Made by a program: the position numbers and the translations under genes. Shown here in pieces: positions 1 to 6,012 of a DNA stretch of 11,436 nucleotides; within the stretch, counting starts at the first letter, position 1; every line of letters begins with the position of its first letter. The DNA lies in assembly GCA_937873805.1 (NCBI GenBank), contig CALMWO010000059.1:1-11436 (forward strand). Direction: 5' to 3'. This DNA comes from an uncultured Hyphomonadaceae bacterium. Its GTDB lineage: Bacteria > Pseudomonadota > Alphaproteobacteria > Caulobacterales > Hyphomonadaceae. Under the pieces are notes generated by a model, which did no database searches, was not told the origin of the DNA, and was given only the letters and a program-made list of their open reading frames with translations.

Positions 1-124
1 GCATTTTTGGCCCGCCGATGCCGACAAAACGCGCATCCGGGCGACGGGCGCGGAGGCGGTCGACCGTGGCGGCGCCGGTGGGGCCGTAGCCGAAGATGGT
101 GATCAGTGCTTTTGCGGTGGTCAT
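1..124 (-). CDS. Rossmann-fold NAD(P)-dependent epimerase/oxidoreductase-like protein, N-terminal fragment
   Basis: Only the first 41 codons are inside the window; the gene continues past the left edge. After a short MTTAKAL lead, the visible part has a beta strand followed by the glycine-rich dinucleotide-binding loop GYGPTGAAT (about residues 12-20) and a helix. This is typical of NAD(P)-binding epimerases, reductases and saccharopine-dehydrogenase-like proteins. The start is well supported: AAGGAG lies 8 bases before the ATG on the minus strand. The gene is divergent from the LysR gene with 78 bases between the two starts, the classic arrangement for a LysR regulator and its target. The exact family and substrate cannot be told from this fragment. 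Confidence 0.75.
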   Translation of the reverse strand, partial: MTTAKALITIFGYGPTGAATVDRLRARRPDARFVGIGGPKM

Positions 125-168
125 CGGGAAAACTCCTTCTTCGTTGACAAGAAGGTAGCGCCGGACAA

Positions 169-174
169 ATCATA
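169..174 (-). promoter_or_regulatory. Possible -10 element of the leftward Rossmann-fold gene
   Basis: On the minus strand the hexamer TATGAT matches the sigma-70 -10 consensus at 5 of 6 positions and lies 44 bases before the start codon. No good -35 element sits 17-18 bases upstream; that stretch is instead occupied by the LysR-type dyad. This fits a promoter that needs an activator. It is inferred from pattern only. Confidence 0.35.
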
Positions 175-205
175 TCAGAAATGCATAGTTGGTATTTATG
201 ATATG
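171..205. promoter_or_regulatory. Nested dyads, probable LysR-regulator binding site
   Basis: CATATCA (171-177) and TGATATG (199-205) form a perfect 7+7 inverted repeat with 21 bases between the arms. Nested inside is CATA-N9-TATG (184-200), which contains the T-N11-A pattern (T186, A198) known for LysR-family operators. The right outer arm includes the ATG of the LysR gene itself, so binding would block or repress that gene (autoregulation) while sitting upstream of the divergent gene. Sequence symmetry is seen directly; the protein that binds is inferred. Confidence 0.55.
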
Positions 206-1174
206 CGCGATGTGCATCTGGCTTCCGTCGACCTCAACCTGCTGCCGGCGCTGGAGGCGCTGCTACGGCGGAAGAATGTGAGCGCAGCCGCTGCCGACGT
301 TGGCCTGAGCCAGCCGGCCATGAGCCGGGCGCTGGCGCGACTGCGGGACGTGCTGGGCGATGTGCTGCTGATACGCGCGCCGGGCGGCGGGTATGCGCTC
401 TCTCCAAGGGCCGAGGCGCTGGCGGGGCAGCTGGCGGGCGCGCTGGATCAGGTGAAGGCGGTATTCCAGCCGCCGGTCTTCGATCCGGCGCTCGTCGAGC
501 GGACGGTGCGCATGGTGGGCCTCGACACTCATGCCATCCTGCTGGCGCCGGCGCTGATGGCGCGGCTGGCGAAAGAAGCGCCCGGCATCAATATCCGGAT
601 CGAGAACTATGGCGTCGACATGATCCACCGCATGGAGACGGGCCAGCTCGATCTCGCTTTCGCCATCTCGACCACCCCGCTGCCGCCCGGCGCGCAAAGC
701 GAACCCTATGGCGTCGATCGGCTGGTGCTGGTGATGCGCCGCGATCATCCGATGGCAAAAAAGAAGTGGACCATCGAGGACTATGGCCGCTGGGATCAGG
801 TGGGCATCTCGATCCTGGGCGATGCCGGATCGGACATGGACGCACAGCTCGCGCGGTTTGGCATACAGCGGCGCATGGCGCTGGTAACGCCGACCTTCAT
901 TGGCGCAGTGGCGGCGGTGGCGCAGACCGACATGGTCACGACGATCGGGCGCGTCTTCGCTGCGCGCTTTGCCGATCAGTTCGGACTGGTTCTGAAGGAG
1001 CCGCCGCTGCCGGACGTGAAGCTCGAGACAACCATCGTCTGGAGCCGTGTGCGGGGGGCGGACCCGGTTCTGGCCTGGCTGCGCGCGGTGATCCGGGAGG
1101 TGGCGAAGGATACGATGAGCCTTCCTTCAAACGTCAGGGAAACGCGGGTTTCCCGGCCGGCGGAAAACCTCTAA
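203..1174 (+). CDS. LysR-family transcriptional regulator
   Basis: This is a 323-residue protein of normal LysR length. Residues 9-60 carry the winged helix-turn-helix in a NodD/NahR/LinR-like form: DLNLL, then an AAA-x-VGLSQPAMSRALARLR recognition segment, then GD-x-LLIR. The rest is the periplasmic-binding-protein-like effector domain (about residues 90-300), which senses a small molecule. The ATG at 203 is the only plausible start, because no ATG, GTG or TTG occurs in frame just upstream. There is no Shine-Dalgarno sequence and the ATG lies inside the dyad, so the transcript may have a very short leader or be leaderless. It most likely controls the divergent Rossmann-fold gene and itself. 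leuB follows 33 bases later in the same direction without a visible terminator, so read-through is possible. The effector is unknown. Confidence 0.93.
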   Translation: MRDVHLASVDLNLLPALEALLRRKNVSAAAADVGLSQPAMSRALARLRDVLGDVLLIRAPGGGYALSPRAEALAGQLAGALDQVKAVFQPPVFDPALVERTVRMVGLDTHAILLAPALMARLAKEAPGINIRIENYGVDMIHRMETGQLDLAFAISTTPLPPGAQSEPYGVDRLVLVMRRDHPMAKKKWTIEDYGRWDQVGISILGDAGSDMDAQLARFGIQRRMALVTPTFIGAVAAVAQTDMVTTIGRVFAARFADQFGLVLKEPPLPDVKLETTIVWSRVRGADPVLAWLRAVIREVAKDTMSLPSNVRETRVSRPAENL

Positions 1175-1207
1175 GACCCCTCGCAAACCTAGCCGAACGA
1201 GACGCCC

Positions 1208-2293
1208 ATGACCGCCACAAACACGCAAACCCTGCTGCTTCTGCCCGGCGACGGCATTGGCCCGGAAGTGACGGAAGAGGCGCGTCGCGTGGCTGCGCAT
1301 GTGGCGCCCGACCTTCTGATCGAGGAGGCGTTCTTCGGGGGCGTTTCGTACGACAATTTTGGTACGCCGCTGACTGACGAAGTCATGGCGCATGCGCGCC
1401 GGTCCGACGCAATCCTGATGGGCGCCGTGGGCGGGCCGAAATGGGATAACGTTCCGCGCGACAAGCGGCCGGAAGCGGCGCTGCTGTCGATGCGCAAGAA
1501 TCTCGATGTGTACGCCAACCTGCGCCCCGCTTTCTGTTTCCCTGCGCTTGCCGGCGCATCAGCGCTGAAAACGGAGCTGGTCGAGGGGCTCGATATCCTG
1601 ATCGTGCGCGAGCTGACCTCCGGCGTCTATTTCGGCCAGCCGAAGACAATCGAACAGCTTGCCAATGGCGAGCGGCGTGGCGTGGATACGCAGAGCTACA
1701 CGACGAGCGAGATCCGGCGCGTTGCAGCGCGGGCGTTCGAACTGGCGCGCGGACGGACGGGACGGACGGGGAAATTCCCGGGCGTGCTGTCGTGCGAGAA
1801 ATCAAACGTGATGGATTCCGGCCTGCTGTGGCGGCAGGAAGTGACGAAGCTTCACGGTGAAAGCTACAGCGATGTGAAGCTGGATCACATGCTGGCGGAT
1901 GCCGCCGCCATGCACCTGGTGAAAGCGCCGAAGGACATCAACGTGCTGCTGGCCGACAACCTGTTCGGCGATATTCTTTCGGATGAAGCCTCCATGCTGA
2001 CGGGCTCGATCGGCATGCTGCCGTCTGCCTCGCTGGGCGATCCGGGCGTGCCGGGACTGTATGAGCCGGTGCATGGATCGGCGCCGGACATTGCCGGCAA
2101 GGGCATCGCCAATCCGATCGCTGCGATCCTGTCGCTTGAGATGGTGATGCGCTGGAGCCTTGGACGCGCTGATGTGGCGGACCGCATCTTTGCAGCGGTG
2201 GGCAAGGCGCTGGATGGCGGCGCACGCACGGCTGACATTGGCGGCTCGATGTCGACACGACAGATGGCGGACGCGATCCTCAAGCATCTCTAG
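1208..2293 (+). CDS. leuB: 3-isopropylmalate dehydrogenase
   Basis: LeuB oxidatively decarboxylates (2R,3S)-3-isopropylmalate to 2-oxoisocaproate with NAD+, the third committed step of leucine synthesis in the cytosol. At 361 residues it has the family length. Visible landmarks include LLPGDGIGPEV (11-21), the substrate-binding arginines R96, R106 and R134, Y141, and K198 in CEKSNVMDSG. The metal-binding aspartates are D226, D255 and D259, the latter two in the family signature NLFGDILSDEASMLTGS. The NAD-binding segment EPVHGSAPDIAGKGIANP spans about 286-303. The short LLPGDG start fits family N termini; the Shine-Dalgarno sequence is weak. No leuA, leuC or leuD is in the window. A GC-rich hairpin follows the stop codon. 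Nothing suggests loss of function. Confidence 0.97.
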   Translation: MTATNTQTLLLLPGDGIGPEVTEEARRVAAHVAPDLLIEEAFFGGVSYDNFGTPLTDEVMAHARRSDAILMGAVGGPKWDNVPRDKRPEAALLSMRKNLDVYANLRPAFCFPALAGASALKTELVEGLDILIVRELTSGVYFGQPKTIEQLANGERRGVDTQSYTTSEIRRVAARAFELARGRTGRTGKFPGVLSCEKSNVMDSGLLWRQEVTKLHGESYSDVKLDHMLADAAAMHLVKAPKDINVLLADNLFGDILSDEASMLTGSIGMLPSASLGDPGVPGLYEPVHGSAPDIAGKGIANPIAAILSLEMVMRWSLGRADVADRIFAAVGKALDGGARTADIGGSMSTRQMADAILKHL

Positions 2294-2300
2294 AATATTC

Positions 2301-2326
2301 GGGCGCGCAGCTTGCCCTGCGCGCCT
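2301..2326 (+). terminator. GC-rich hairpin after leuB, terminator-like
   Basis: GGCGCGCAG (2302-2310) pairs perfectly with CTGCGCGCC (2317-2325) over a 6-base loop, and a G-T wobble extends the stem outward by one pair. It starts 8 bases after the leuB stop. No run of T follows, so it may be a weak intrinsic terminator or an mRNA 3' end stabiliser rather than a strong terminator. Confidence 0.55.
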
Positions 2327-2365
2327 GCAACGACTAGAACATATCAGGAACAACAGGGGCCGGAC

Positions 2366-2707
2366 ATGACCCATCTGAAGATCGATTACGTGGAATTCGC
2401 GAGTGCTGAGCTTGCCAAGAGCAAGGCGTTCTTTGATCGGGCCTTCGGATGGACGTTTCAGGATTATGGGCCTGACTATGCCGCGATGACGAATGCCGGG
2501 CTGGATGGCGGGTTGCAGAGCGACCCGGAGCATGCGGGTGCGCTGCCGCTGGTAATCCTCAAAGCAGACGATCTCGAAGCTGCGGAGACCGCCGTGAAGA
2601 CTGCAGGCGGAACCGTCACGCGGCCGATCTTCGCTTTCCCGGGCGGACGGCGCTTTCATTTCCGTGAACCCGGGGGCAATGAACTCGCGGTGTGGAGCGA
2701 GACATAG
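2366..2707 (+). CDS. VOC (glyoxalase-fold) family protein
   Basis: This is a 113-residue single-module vicinal-oxygen-chelate protein. The first beta-alpha-beta unit (residues 5-28) ends in the common VOC pattern KAFFDRAFGW, followed by DYGPDYAA and a glycine-rich turn. The second unit ends in FREPGGNELAVW (about 99-110), the usual final metal-ligand region with E106. The first position that is usually histidine is within IDYVEF here, so classical metal binding may be altered. The start at 2366 is chosen because AGGGGC lies just upstream. A TTG 54 bases earlier would place the N terminus inside the hairpin after leuB. Substrate is unknown. It precedes the membrane-protein gene by 24 bases, possibly as an operon. 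Confidence 0.85.
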   Translation: MTHLKIDYVEFASAELAKSKAFFDRAFGWTFQDYGPDYAAMTNAGLDGGLQSDPEHAGALPLVILKADDLEAAETAVKTAGGTVTRPIFAFPGGRRFHFREPGGNELAVWSET

Positions 2708-2731
2708 CCTCTCGCGGTTGGCAGGCATCCG

Positions 2732-3226
2732 ATGGCGCTGAAGGTTATCGAAGGCGTTGTTGAAGAGGTCGGACACCCCTCACCCGTCGCCGGCGAAGCG
2801 GGACAGGCCGGGACGATGTGGGCCTTCATCAGGTTCAATCGGACGAAGCAGAAGCCGCTGACGTTGGAACAGGTTGTCGCCGACGCGGCCATGGGCGCAC
2901 GCGTCGTTGCGCGAGAGGCGGGTCGCTTTGCTTTTTATCGGCATGAAGGCCGGTTGGTGCTGTGCGGATTTGCCGGGACGCGCGGTATAGAGATCGCGAA
3001 GCTGGAAAGCGATCCGGCGGCGATTGCGGCGGATGCGATCCGGCTGCCCGCAAAGCGGAAGATCCTGTTGGGTGTCGTGCTGATCCCGACGATCATCGGG
3101 CTGTTCTTCGCGTTCGACATGATCAAGGCCGGGCGCGCAACGCTCAAGGCGCATCCGGCGCCAAAGCGGCCAGGCGACAGGCGGCTGACGCGGGCGCTGA
3201 AGGGCCAGCTGTACTGGCCTTTCTAG
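2732..3226 (+). CDS. Uncharacterised protein with one membrane segment
   Basis: I do not recognise this 164-residue protein. Residues 1-105 look like a soluble, beta-rich domain: an IEGVVEEV opening, then FIRFNRT, then RFAFYRHEGRLVLCGF. This pattern of short strands could be an OB-like barrel, but that is a guess. Residues 110-130 (ILLGVVLIPTIIGLFFAFDM) form one strongly hydrophobic helix, preceded by basic KRK. The tail of about 34 residues is very basic (KRPGDRR, then RALKGQLYWPF). By the positive-inside rule the charge on both sides of the helix makes topology unclear. There is no signal peptide. The start at 2732 has a weak upstream GGCAGG. It lies 24 bases after the VOC gene on the same strand and ends in a hairpin. 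Confidence 0.7.
   Translation: MALKVIEGVVEEVGHPSPVAGEAGQAGTMWAFIRFNRTKQKPLTLEQVVADAAMGARVVAREAGRFAFYRHEGRLVLCGFAGTRGIEIAKLESDPAAIAADAIRLPAKRKILLGVVLIPTIIGLFFAFDMIKAGRATLKAHPAPKRPGDRRLTRALKGQLYWPF
3201..3223 (+). terminator. Intrinsic-terminator-like hairpin at the end of the membrane-protein gene
   Basis: GGCCAG (3203-3208) and CTGGCC (3214-3219) pair perfectly over a 5-base loop. Adding A-T and G-T pairs outside gives an 8-pair stem. TTTCT follows, overlapping the last codons and stop of the gene. Because the next gene is convergent and its stop is only 12 bases away, this is a sensible place for termination. Confidence 0.5.
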
Positions 3227-3238
3227 CTGGATCGAAGG

Positions 3239-3616
3239 CTAGCTGTAGTCGCAAATCCGCGCGAGGCGGTTGTCCCTGAGTTCGAAGATCGTGGCGCCGC
3301 GGATGGAGACGTGTTCGCCGGGGCGGACATGATGGCCGAGTTCGGCGGCAGCGACGCCGGAAAACACGGTTTCTGCGGCGGCGCGTGAGCCATCGACCAG
3401 AATGGCCACAACTTCATGCCGGCGCTCGCGGAAGGCGCGGGTGGTCGCCTCGATCACTTCGCGCATCTCGTTCTTGCCGGTCAGGCGGATGGAGCCGCCG
3501 GGGTTTGTCACCGTCTCGAAGACGACATCGTCGGAGCAACAATCCAGCATGCCATCGACATCGTTCGCATTATATCGCTCGACATAGCGGCGAACGAGAG
3601 CGGCAAGGTCGGACAT
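3239..3616 (-). CDS. NTF2-like / SnoaL-like domain protein
   Basis: This 125-residue protein has the cone-shaped NTF2/SnoaL fold pattern. It opens with the helix ALVRRYVERYNANDVDGMLDC, followed by a DDVVFE strand. A helix around 50-64 follows, and the protein ends with alternating strands: HEVVAILVDG, AAAETVFSG, a VSIRGATIFEL strand and RLARICDYS. Members are polyketide cyclases, ketosteroid-isomerase-like enzymes or proteins of unknown role; no clear catalytic dyad lets me choose. Start support is good: CAGGAG lies 6 bases before the ATG on the minus strand. It is convergent with the membrane-protein gene and divergent from the asd-like gene, so its promoter probably lies in 3620-3740. Confidence 0.85.
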   Translation of the reverse strand: MSDLAALVRRYVERYNANDVDGMLDCCSDDVVFETVTNPGGSIRLTGKNEMREVIEATTRAFRERRHEVVAILVDGSRAAAETVFSGVAAAELGHHVRPGEHVSIRGATIFELRDNRLARICDYS

Positions 3617-3713
3617 CGTGACTCCTGGGGGAATCCGGCGGCCCGTGGAATCGTTCCGCAGGCCCTAGGCTGGCGGATGGATTTGAGGCTACTGGACCCC
3701 GCTTTCGAACGAA

Positions 3714-3734
3714 GCGCTCCTATATAGGGAGCGC
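3714..3734. promoter_or_regulatory. Perfect hairpin/dyad with TATATA core upstream of the asd-like gene
   Basis: GCGCTCC (3714-3720) and GGAGCGC (3728-3734) are perfect inverted repeats around TATATAG. The core TATATA resembles a -10 element, and it reads almost the same on the minus strand, where it would lie about 105 bases before the NTF2-like gene. It may be a shared promoter/operator between the two divergent genes. No clear -35 element was found for either direction, so the promoter role is inferred. Confidence 0.4.
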
Positions 3735-3743
3735 CCGCGGGAT

Positions 3744-3763
3744 ATGCGGCGAACTAACCGCAT
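3744..3763 (+). promoter_or_regulatory. Second leader hairpin before the asd-like gene
   Basis: ATGCGG (3744-3749) and CCGCAT (3758-3763) pair perfectly over an 8-base loop. The right arm ends inside the ATG (3762-3764) of a short leader ORF, so the stem would bury that start codon if the region is transcribed. Confidence 0.35.
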
Positions 3764-3830
3764 GAATGTGACCACAACACGACGGAAGGTCCAGCGCGAG
3801 GACCTCACATGGAGAGACGGATGGCGCTAA
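3762..3830 (+). CDS. Possible 22-codon leader ORF overlapping the asd-like start
   Basis: An ORF of 22 codons begins MNVTTTRRK and ends RDGWR, with its stop TAA at 3828-3830, 10 bases inside the asd-like gene (start 3821). Three consecutive threonine codons (ACC ACA ACA) at positions 4-6 recall attenuator leader peptides, and threonine is an end product of the aspartate pathway. Translating it would open the third hairpin. There is no good Shine-Dalgarno sequence, and a 22-codon ORF can occur by chance. Treat as a candidate only. Confidence 0.2.
   Translation: MNVTTTRRKVQREDLTWRDGWR
3787..3805 (+). promoter_or_regulatory. Third leader hairpin, just before the asd-like start
   Basis: AGGTCC (3787-3792) and GGACCT (3800-3805) pair perfectly over a 7-base loop. 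The stem ends 3 bases before the ATG at 3809 and 5 bases before the GGAG that serves the ATG at 3821. It sequesters the only Shine-Dalgarno-like GAGG available to the 3809 start, so it could affect start choice or initiation. Confidence 0.4.
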
Positions 3831-4855
3831 AGGTCGCAGTATTGGGCGCCACCGGCATGGTGGGTCGCGAAATATTGAGCATCCTCGCCGAGCGGGGCTT
3901 TCCCGCGGACACGATGTACGCGCTGGCGTCGCGGAAACTGATGGGCGCCGAGGTCAGCTATGGCGACGCGGTGCTGAAGGCGAAGGACGTCGACGAGTTC
4001 GACTTCTCGACCGTCCAGCTCTGCATCATGGCGACGGGCGATCCGGCGGCGCGCAAGTATGGCAATGCGATCTCGGCCAAGGGCTGCATCGTGATCGACA
4101 CGTCGCGCGCCTTCCGCATGGACCCACAAGTGCCGCTGGTGATGCCGGAAGTGAACGCCGCGGCGATCGATGGATATTCCAAGCGCAATATCGTGGCGGT
4201 GCCCGATGGCGTGACCGCGCAGCTGGTGCGGGCGCTGAAGCCGCTGCATGACGTGGCGGGTGTGACGCGCGTGGTTGTGGCGACCTACCAGTCGGTATCC
4301 GGTGAGGGCCAGCGCGCCATTGACGAGCTGTGGGTGCAGACCAAGGGCATCTATGTGAACCAGGCGCCGGAGCCGAAGGAGTTTCCGCGCCAGATCGCCT
4401 TCAACGTCATCCCGCAGGTGGATGACGTGATGGACGACGGCTTCACCGAGGAAGAATGGCGCATCGCCGCCGAGACGCGGAAGATCGTCGACAACGACAT
4501 CCAGGTGGTCGCGACCTGCGTGCGTGTGCCGACTTTTGTGAGCGTTGGCGAGGCGGTGCATGTCGAGCTGGCCGAGCCCCTGCCCGCGTCCGAGGCGCGA
4601 TCGATCCTGCGCGCGTCGCCGGGGATCGTGCTGATGGACCGTCGGGAAGAAGAGGACGGCTATGAGACCCCGATCGGGGCAGTGGGCGAATGGGCGACCT
4701 ATGTGTGCCGCGTGCGGGACGATCCGACGGTCGAGAACGGTCTGGCCATGTGGATTGTCGCGGACGATCTACGTAACGGATCGGCAATGCTGGCGGTCCA
4801 GTGCGCGGAATTGCTGCTGAACAAGGGAGCGTTCAGCGCACCTCTGAAGGCCTAG
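3821..4855 (+). CDS. Aspartate-semialdehyde dehydrogenase homologue lacking the catalytic Cys and His
   Basis: True Asd reduces L-aspartyl-4-phosphate to the semialdehyde with NADPH, on the road to lysine, threonine and methionine. The 344-residue protein matches the family end to end: VAVLGATGMVGRE (NADP loop, about 5-17), AFRMDPQVPLVMPEVN, ALKPLHD, ATYQSVSGEG, PRQIAFNVIPQVD and TVENGLAMW. But the active-site motif, normally NPNCST, reads VPDGVT (codons 4199-4216), so the nucleophilic cysteine is Gly130. The catalytic histidine of RVPxxxxHSEA is Val242 (4544-4546). The usual DNSSAFR is DTSRAFR. The substrate-site Gln157 and Arg235 remain. The frame is intact. The start at 3821 gives the family-length N terminus MALKVAVLG and has GGAG 6 bases upstream; ATG 3809 would add four residues. 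It is probably inactive as Asd; Usg-type paralogues of Asd are a possible parallel. Confidence 0.9.
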   Translation: MALKVAVLGATGMVGREILSILAERGFPADTMYALASRKLMGAEVSYGDAVLKAKDVDEFDFSTVQLCIMATGDPAARKYGNAISAKGCIVIDTSRAFRMDPQVPLVMPEVNAAAIDGYSKRNIVAVPDGVTAQLVRALKPLHDVAGVTRVVVATYQSVSGEGQRAIDELWVQTKGIYVNQAPEPKEFPRQIAFNVIPQVDDVMDDGFTEEEWRIAAETRKIVDNDIQVVATCVRVPTFVSVGEAVHVELAEPLPASEARSILRASPGIVLMDRREEEDGYETPIGAVGEWATYVCRVRDDPTVENGLAMWIVADDLRNGSAMLAVQCAELLLNKGAFSAPLKA

Positions 4856-4935
4856 GAGAATTTCTCGGGGCTGAAACGCAAAGTGATGTCGCATTCCCGG
4901 TTACAGCGCCGGTCGAACGCGCCTATCTGTGCGCG

Positions 4936-5838
4936 ATGCCGACCAATGCCGAAACACGCACAGGGCTTTTTGCCGCCATAGGGGCCTATGTCCTCTGGGG
5001 GTTCCTGCCGCTGTATTTCAAGGTTCTGGGCGAGACGTCGCCCACGGTCATCCTGGCGCACCGGATCGTGTGGTCGGTGCCGACCGCGCTGATCCTGATC
5101 GCGGCTGCCGGGAAATGGGGCGAGCTGACCGGGCTGTGGCGGCAGCCGCGCGTGTTGTTCACGCTGCTGGCGTCCAGCCTGGCGATCGCGGCCAACTGGA
5201 CGATCTATATCTGGGCGGTGACGAACAACCGGGTGCTGGAAGGCAGCCTTGGCTACTTCATCAATCCGCTGATCACTTTCGTCTTCGCGGCGATCTTCTT
5301 CGGCGAACGGTTCAAACCGCTGCAACTGGCAGCTGTCGCGATCGCCACGGCGGGGGTGCTGAACCAGACGCTGGTGGTGGGACAGTTTCCGTGGATCTCA
5401 CTGTCACTTGCGCTGTCGTTTGCGATCTATGGCGTCATTCGCAAGACGACGCCGGTCGATAGCCGCGTCGGCTTCGGCATGGAGGCGATCTGGCTGGCGC
5501 CAGTGGCGGCGGTGTATCTGCTGTTCTTCCTGCCGGCCGGGACGCATGCGTTCGGCGATGGCAATCCGGGCTATGTCGTCCTGCTGCTGCTGGCCGGGCC
5601 GTTTACCGCGGCGCCGCTGATCCTGTTCGCCATGGGCGCGCGGCGACTGAAACTGTCGACCATTGGCGTGCTGCAGTACATCGGGCCCAGCCTGCAGTTC
5701 GCGCTGGCGCTGGCGCTGGGCGAGCACTTCACGATGGGACACGCCGTGACGTTCGGGCTGATCTGGCTGGGCGTGATCGTCTTCACGCTGGCAGGCCGCC
5801 AGCCCCGCATCGCCGCTCCCGCCGCGACAGCCGACTGA
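4936..5838 (+). CDS. rarD: RarD-type EamA/DMT family permease
   Basis: This 300-residue inner-membrane protein belongs to the drug/metabolite transporter superfamily and fits the RarD length (about 295). It has about ten hydrophobic helices. Landmarks include GLFAAIGAYVLWGFLPLYFK (10-29), AHRIVWS (41-47), NNRVLEGSLGYFINPL (97-112), a GERF loop, and LQYIGPSLQFALAL (246-259), all typical of RarD. The transported substrate is not established for the family; chloramphenicol resistance was the basis of the name. I choose the ATG at 4936 because it places the protein start right before helix 1. An in-frame ATG at 4801 would overlap the asd-like gene by 55 bases and add an unrelated tail. The Shine-Dalgarno sequence is weak. 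It follows the asd-like gene by 80 bases and may share its transcript. Confidence 0.92.
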   Translation: MPTNAETRTGLFAAIGAYVLWGFLPLYFKVLGETSPTVILAHRIVWSVPTALILIAAAGKWGELTGLWRQPRVLFTLLASSLAIAANWTIYIWAVTNNRVLEGSLGYFINPLITFVFAAIFFGERFKPLQLAAVAIATAGVLNQTLVVGQFPWISLSLALSFAIYGVIRKTTPVDSRVGFGMEAIWLAPVAAVYLLFFLPAGTHAFGDGNPGYVVLLLLAGPFTAAPLILFAMGARRLKLSTIGVLQYIGPSLQFALALALGEHFTMGHAVTFGLIWLGVIVFTLAGRQPRIAAPAATAD

Positions 5839-5847
5839 TACGCGACA
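5835..5847 (+). repeat. 13-base direct repeat spanning the rarD stop codon (copy 1)
   Basis: CTGATACGCGACA here includes the rarD stop TGA (5836-5838). The identical 13-mer spans the stop codon of the Hpt gene at 6575-6587, in the same register relative to the stop. Confidence 0.6.
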
Positions 5848-5853
5848 AGAATA

Positions 5854-5882
5854 ACCCTGCCGGTGCTGAGCAGCGGCAGGGT
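5854..5882 (+). terminator. Strong hairpin after rarD
   Basis: ACCCTGCCG (5854-5862) and CGGCAGGGT (5874-5882) form a perfect 9-pair stem. The 11-base loop can itself pair as GCTG-AG-CAGC. It lies 15 bases after the rarD stop and is the likely 3' end of that transcript. The downstream side on the plus strand is purine-rich (GTAAAGAGG) rather than T-rich, so termination may be inefficient or assisted by Rho. Confidence 0.6.
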
Positions 5883-5895
5883 AAAGAGGTTTGCC

Positions 5896-6012
5896 ATGCG
5901 AAGTCGCGAAGAGCGATTTCGAAACATGTATCGCAAGACCGGCGCCACATTCCCTTCGCGGATTTTAACTGAAAAAATGCGGACTTTGCGTGATTTCAAG
6001 GCTCGGCATTAA
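5896..6012 (+). CDS. Possible 38-residue basic small protein
   Basis: An ORF of 38 codons has a strong ribosome site: AAAGAGG ends 6 bases before the ATG. The peptide begins MRSREERFRNMYRK and ends MRTLRDFKARH. It has 12 Arg/Lys against 4 Asp/Glu, so it is strongly basic, and it has no hydrophobic stretch, so it would be cytosolic and perhaps nucleic-acid-binding. Its stop TAA lies inside the left arm of the dyad at 6007-6026. It starts 13 bases after the hairpin behind rarD. I recognise no family. The ribosome site and position argue for it; the short length and lack of any recognised homologue argue against. Confidence 0.35.
   Translation: MRSREERFRNMYRKTGATFPSRILTEKMRTLRDFKARH

Noticed and set aside
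2312..2365. Upstream TTG start for the first VOC gene
   Set aside because: It would begin inside the hairpin behind leuB and add residues absent from VOC domains; the ATG at 2366 has a ribosome site.
1802..2776. Long minus-strand open frame across leuB and the VOC gene
   Set aside because: It is antisense to two well-recognised genes, has no family features and is rich in His/Arg, as expected for a shadow frame in GC-rich DNA.
3703..3712. TTCGAACGAA as an SOS (LexA) box
   Set aside because: It does not match the GTTC-N7-GTTC alphaproteobacterial pattern and the neighbours are not SOS genes.
3827..4561. Minus-strand open frame opposite the asd-like gene
   Set aside because: It has low-complexity His/Arg-rich composition, and the opposite strand has strong family conservation over the whole length.
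4801..4935. Upstream start for the RarD-type permease
   Set aside because: It would overlap the asd-like gene and place a hydrophilic 45-residue tail before the first helix, longer than the family.
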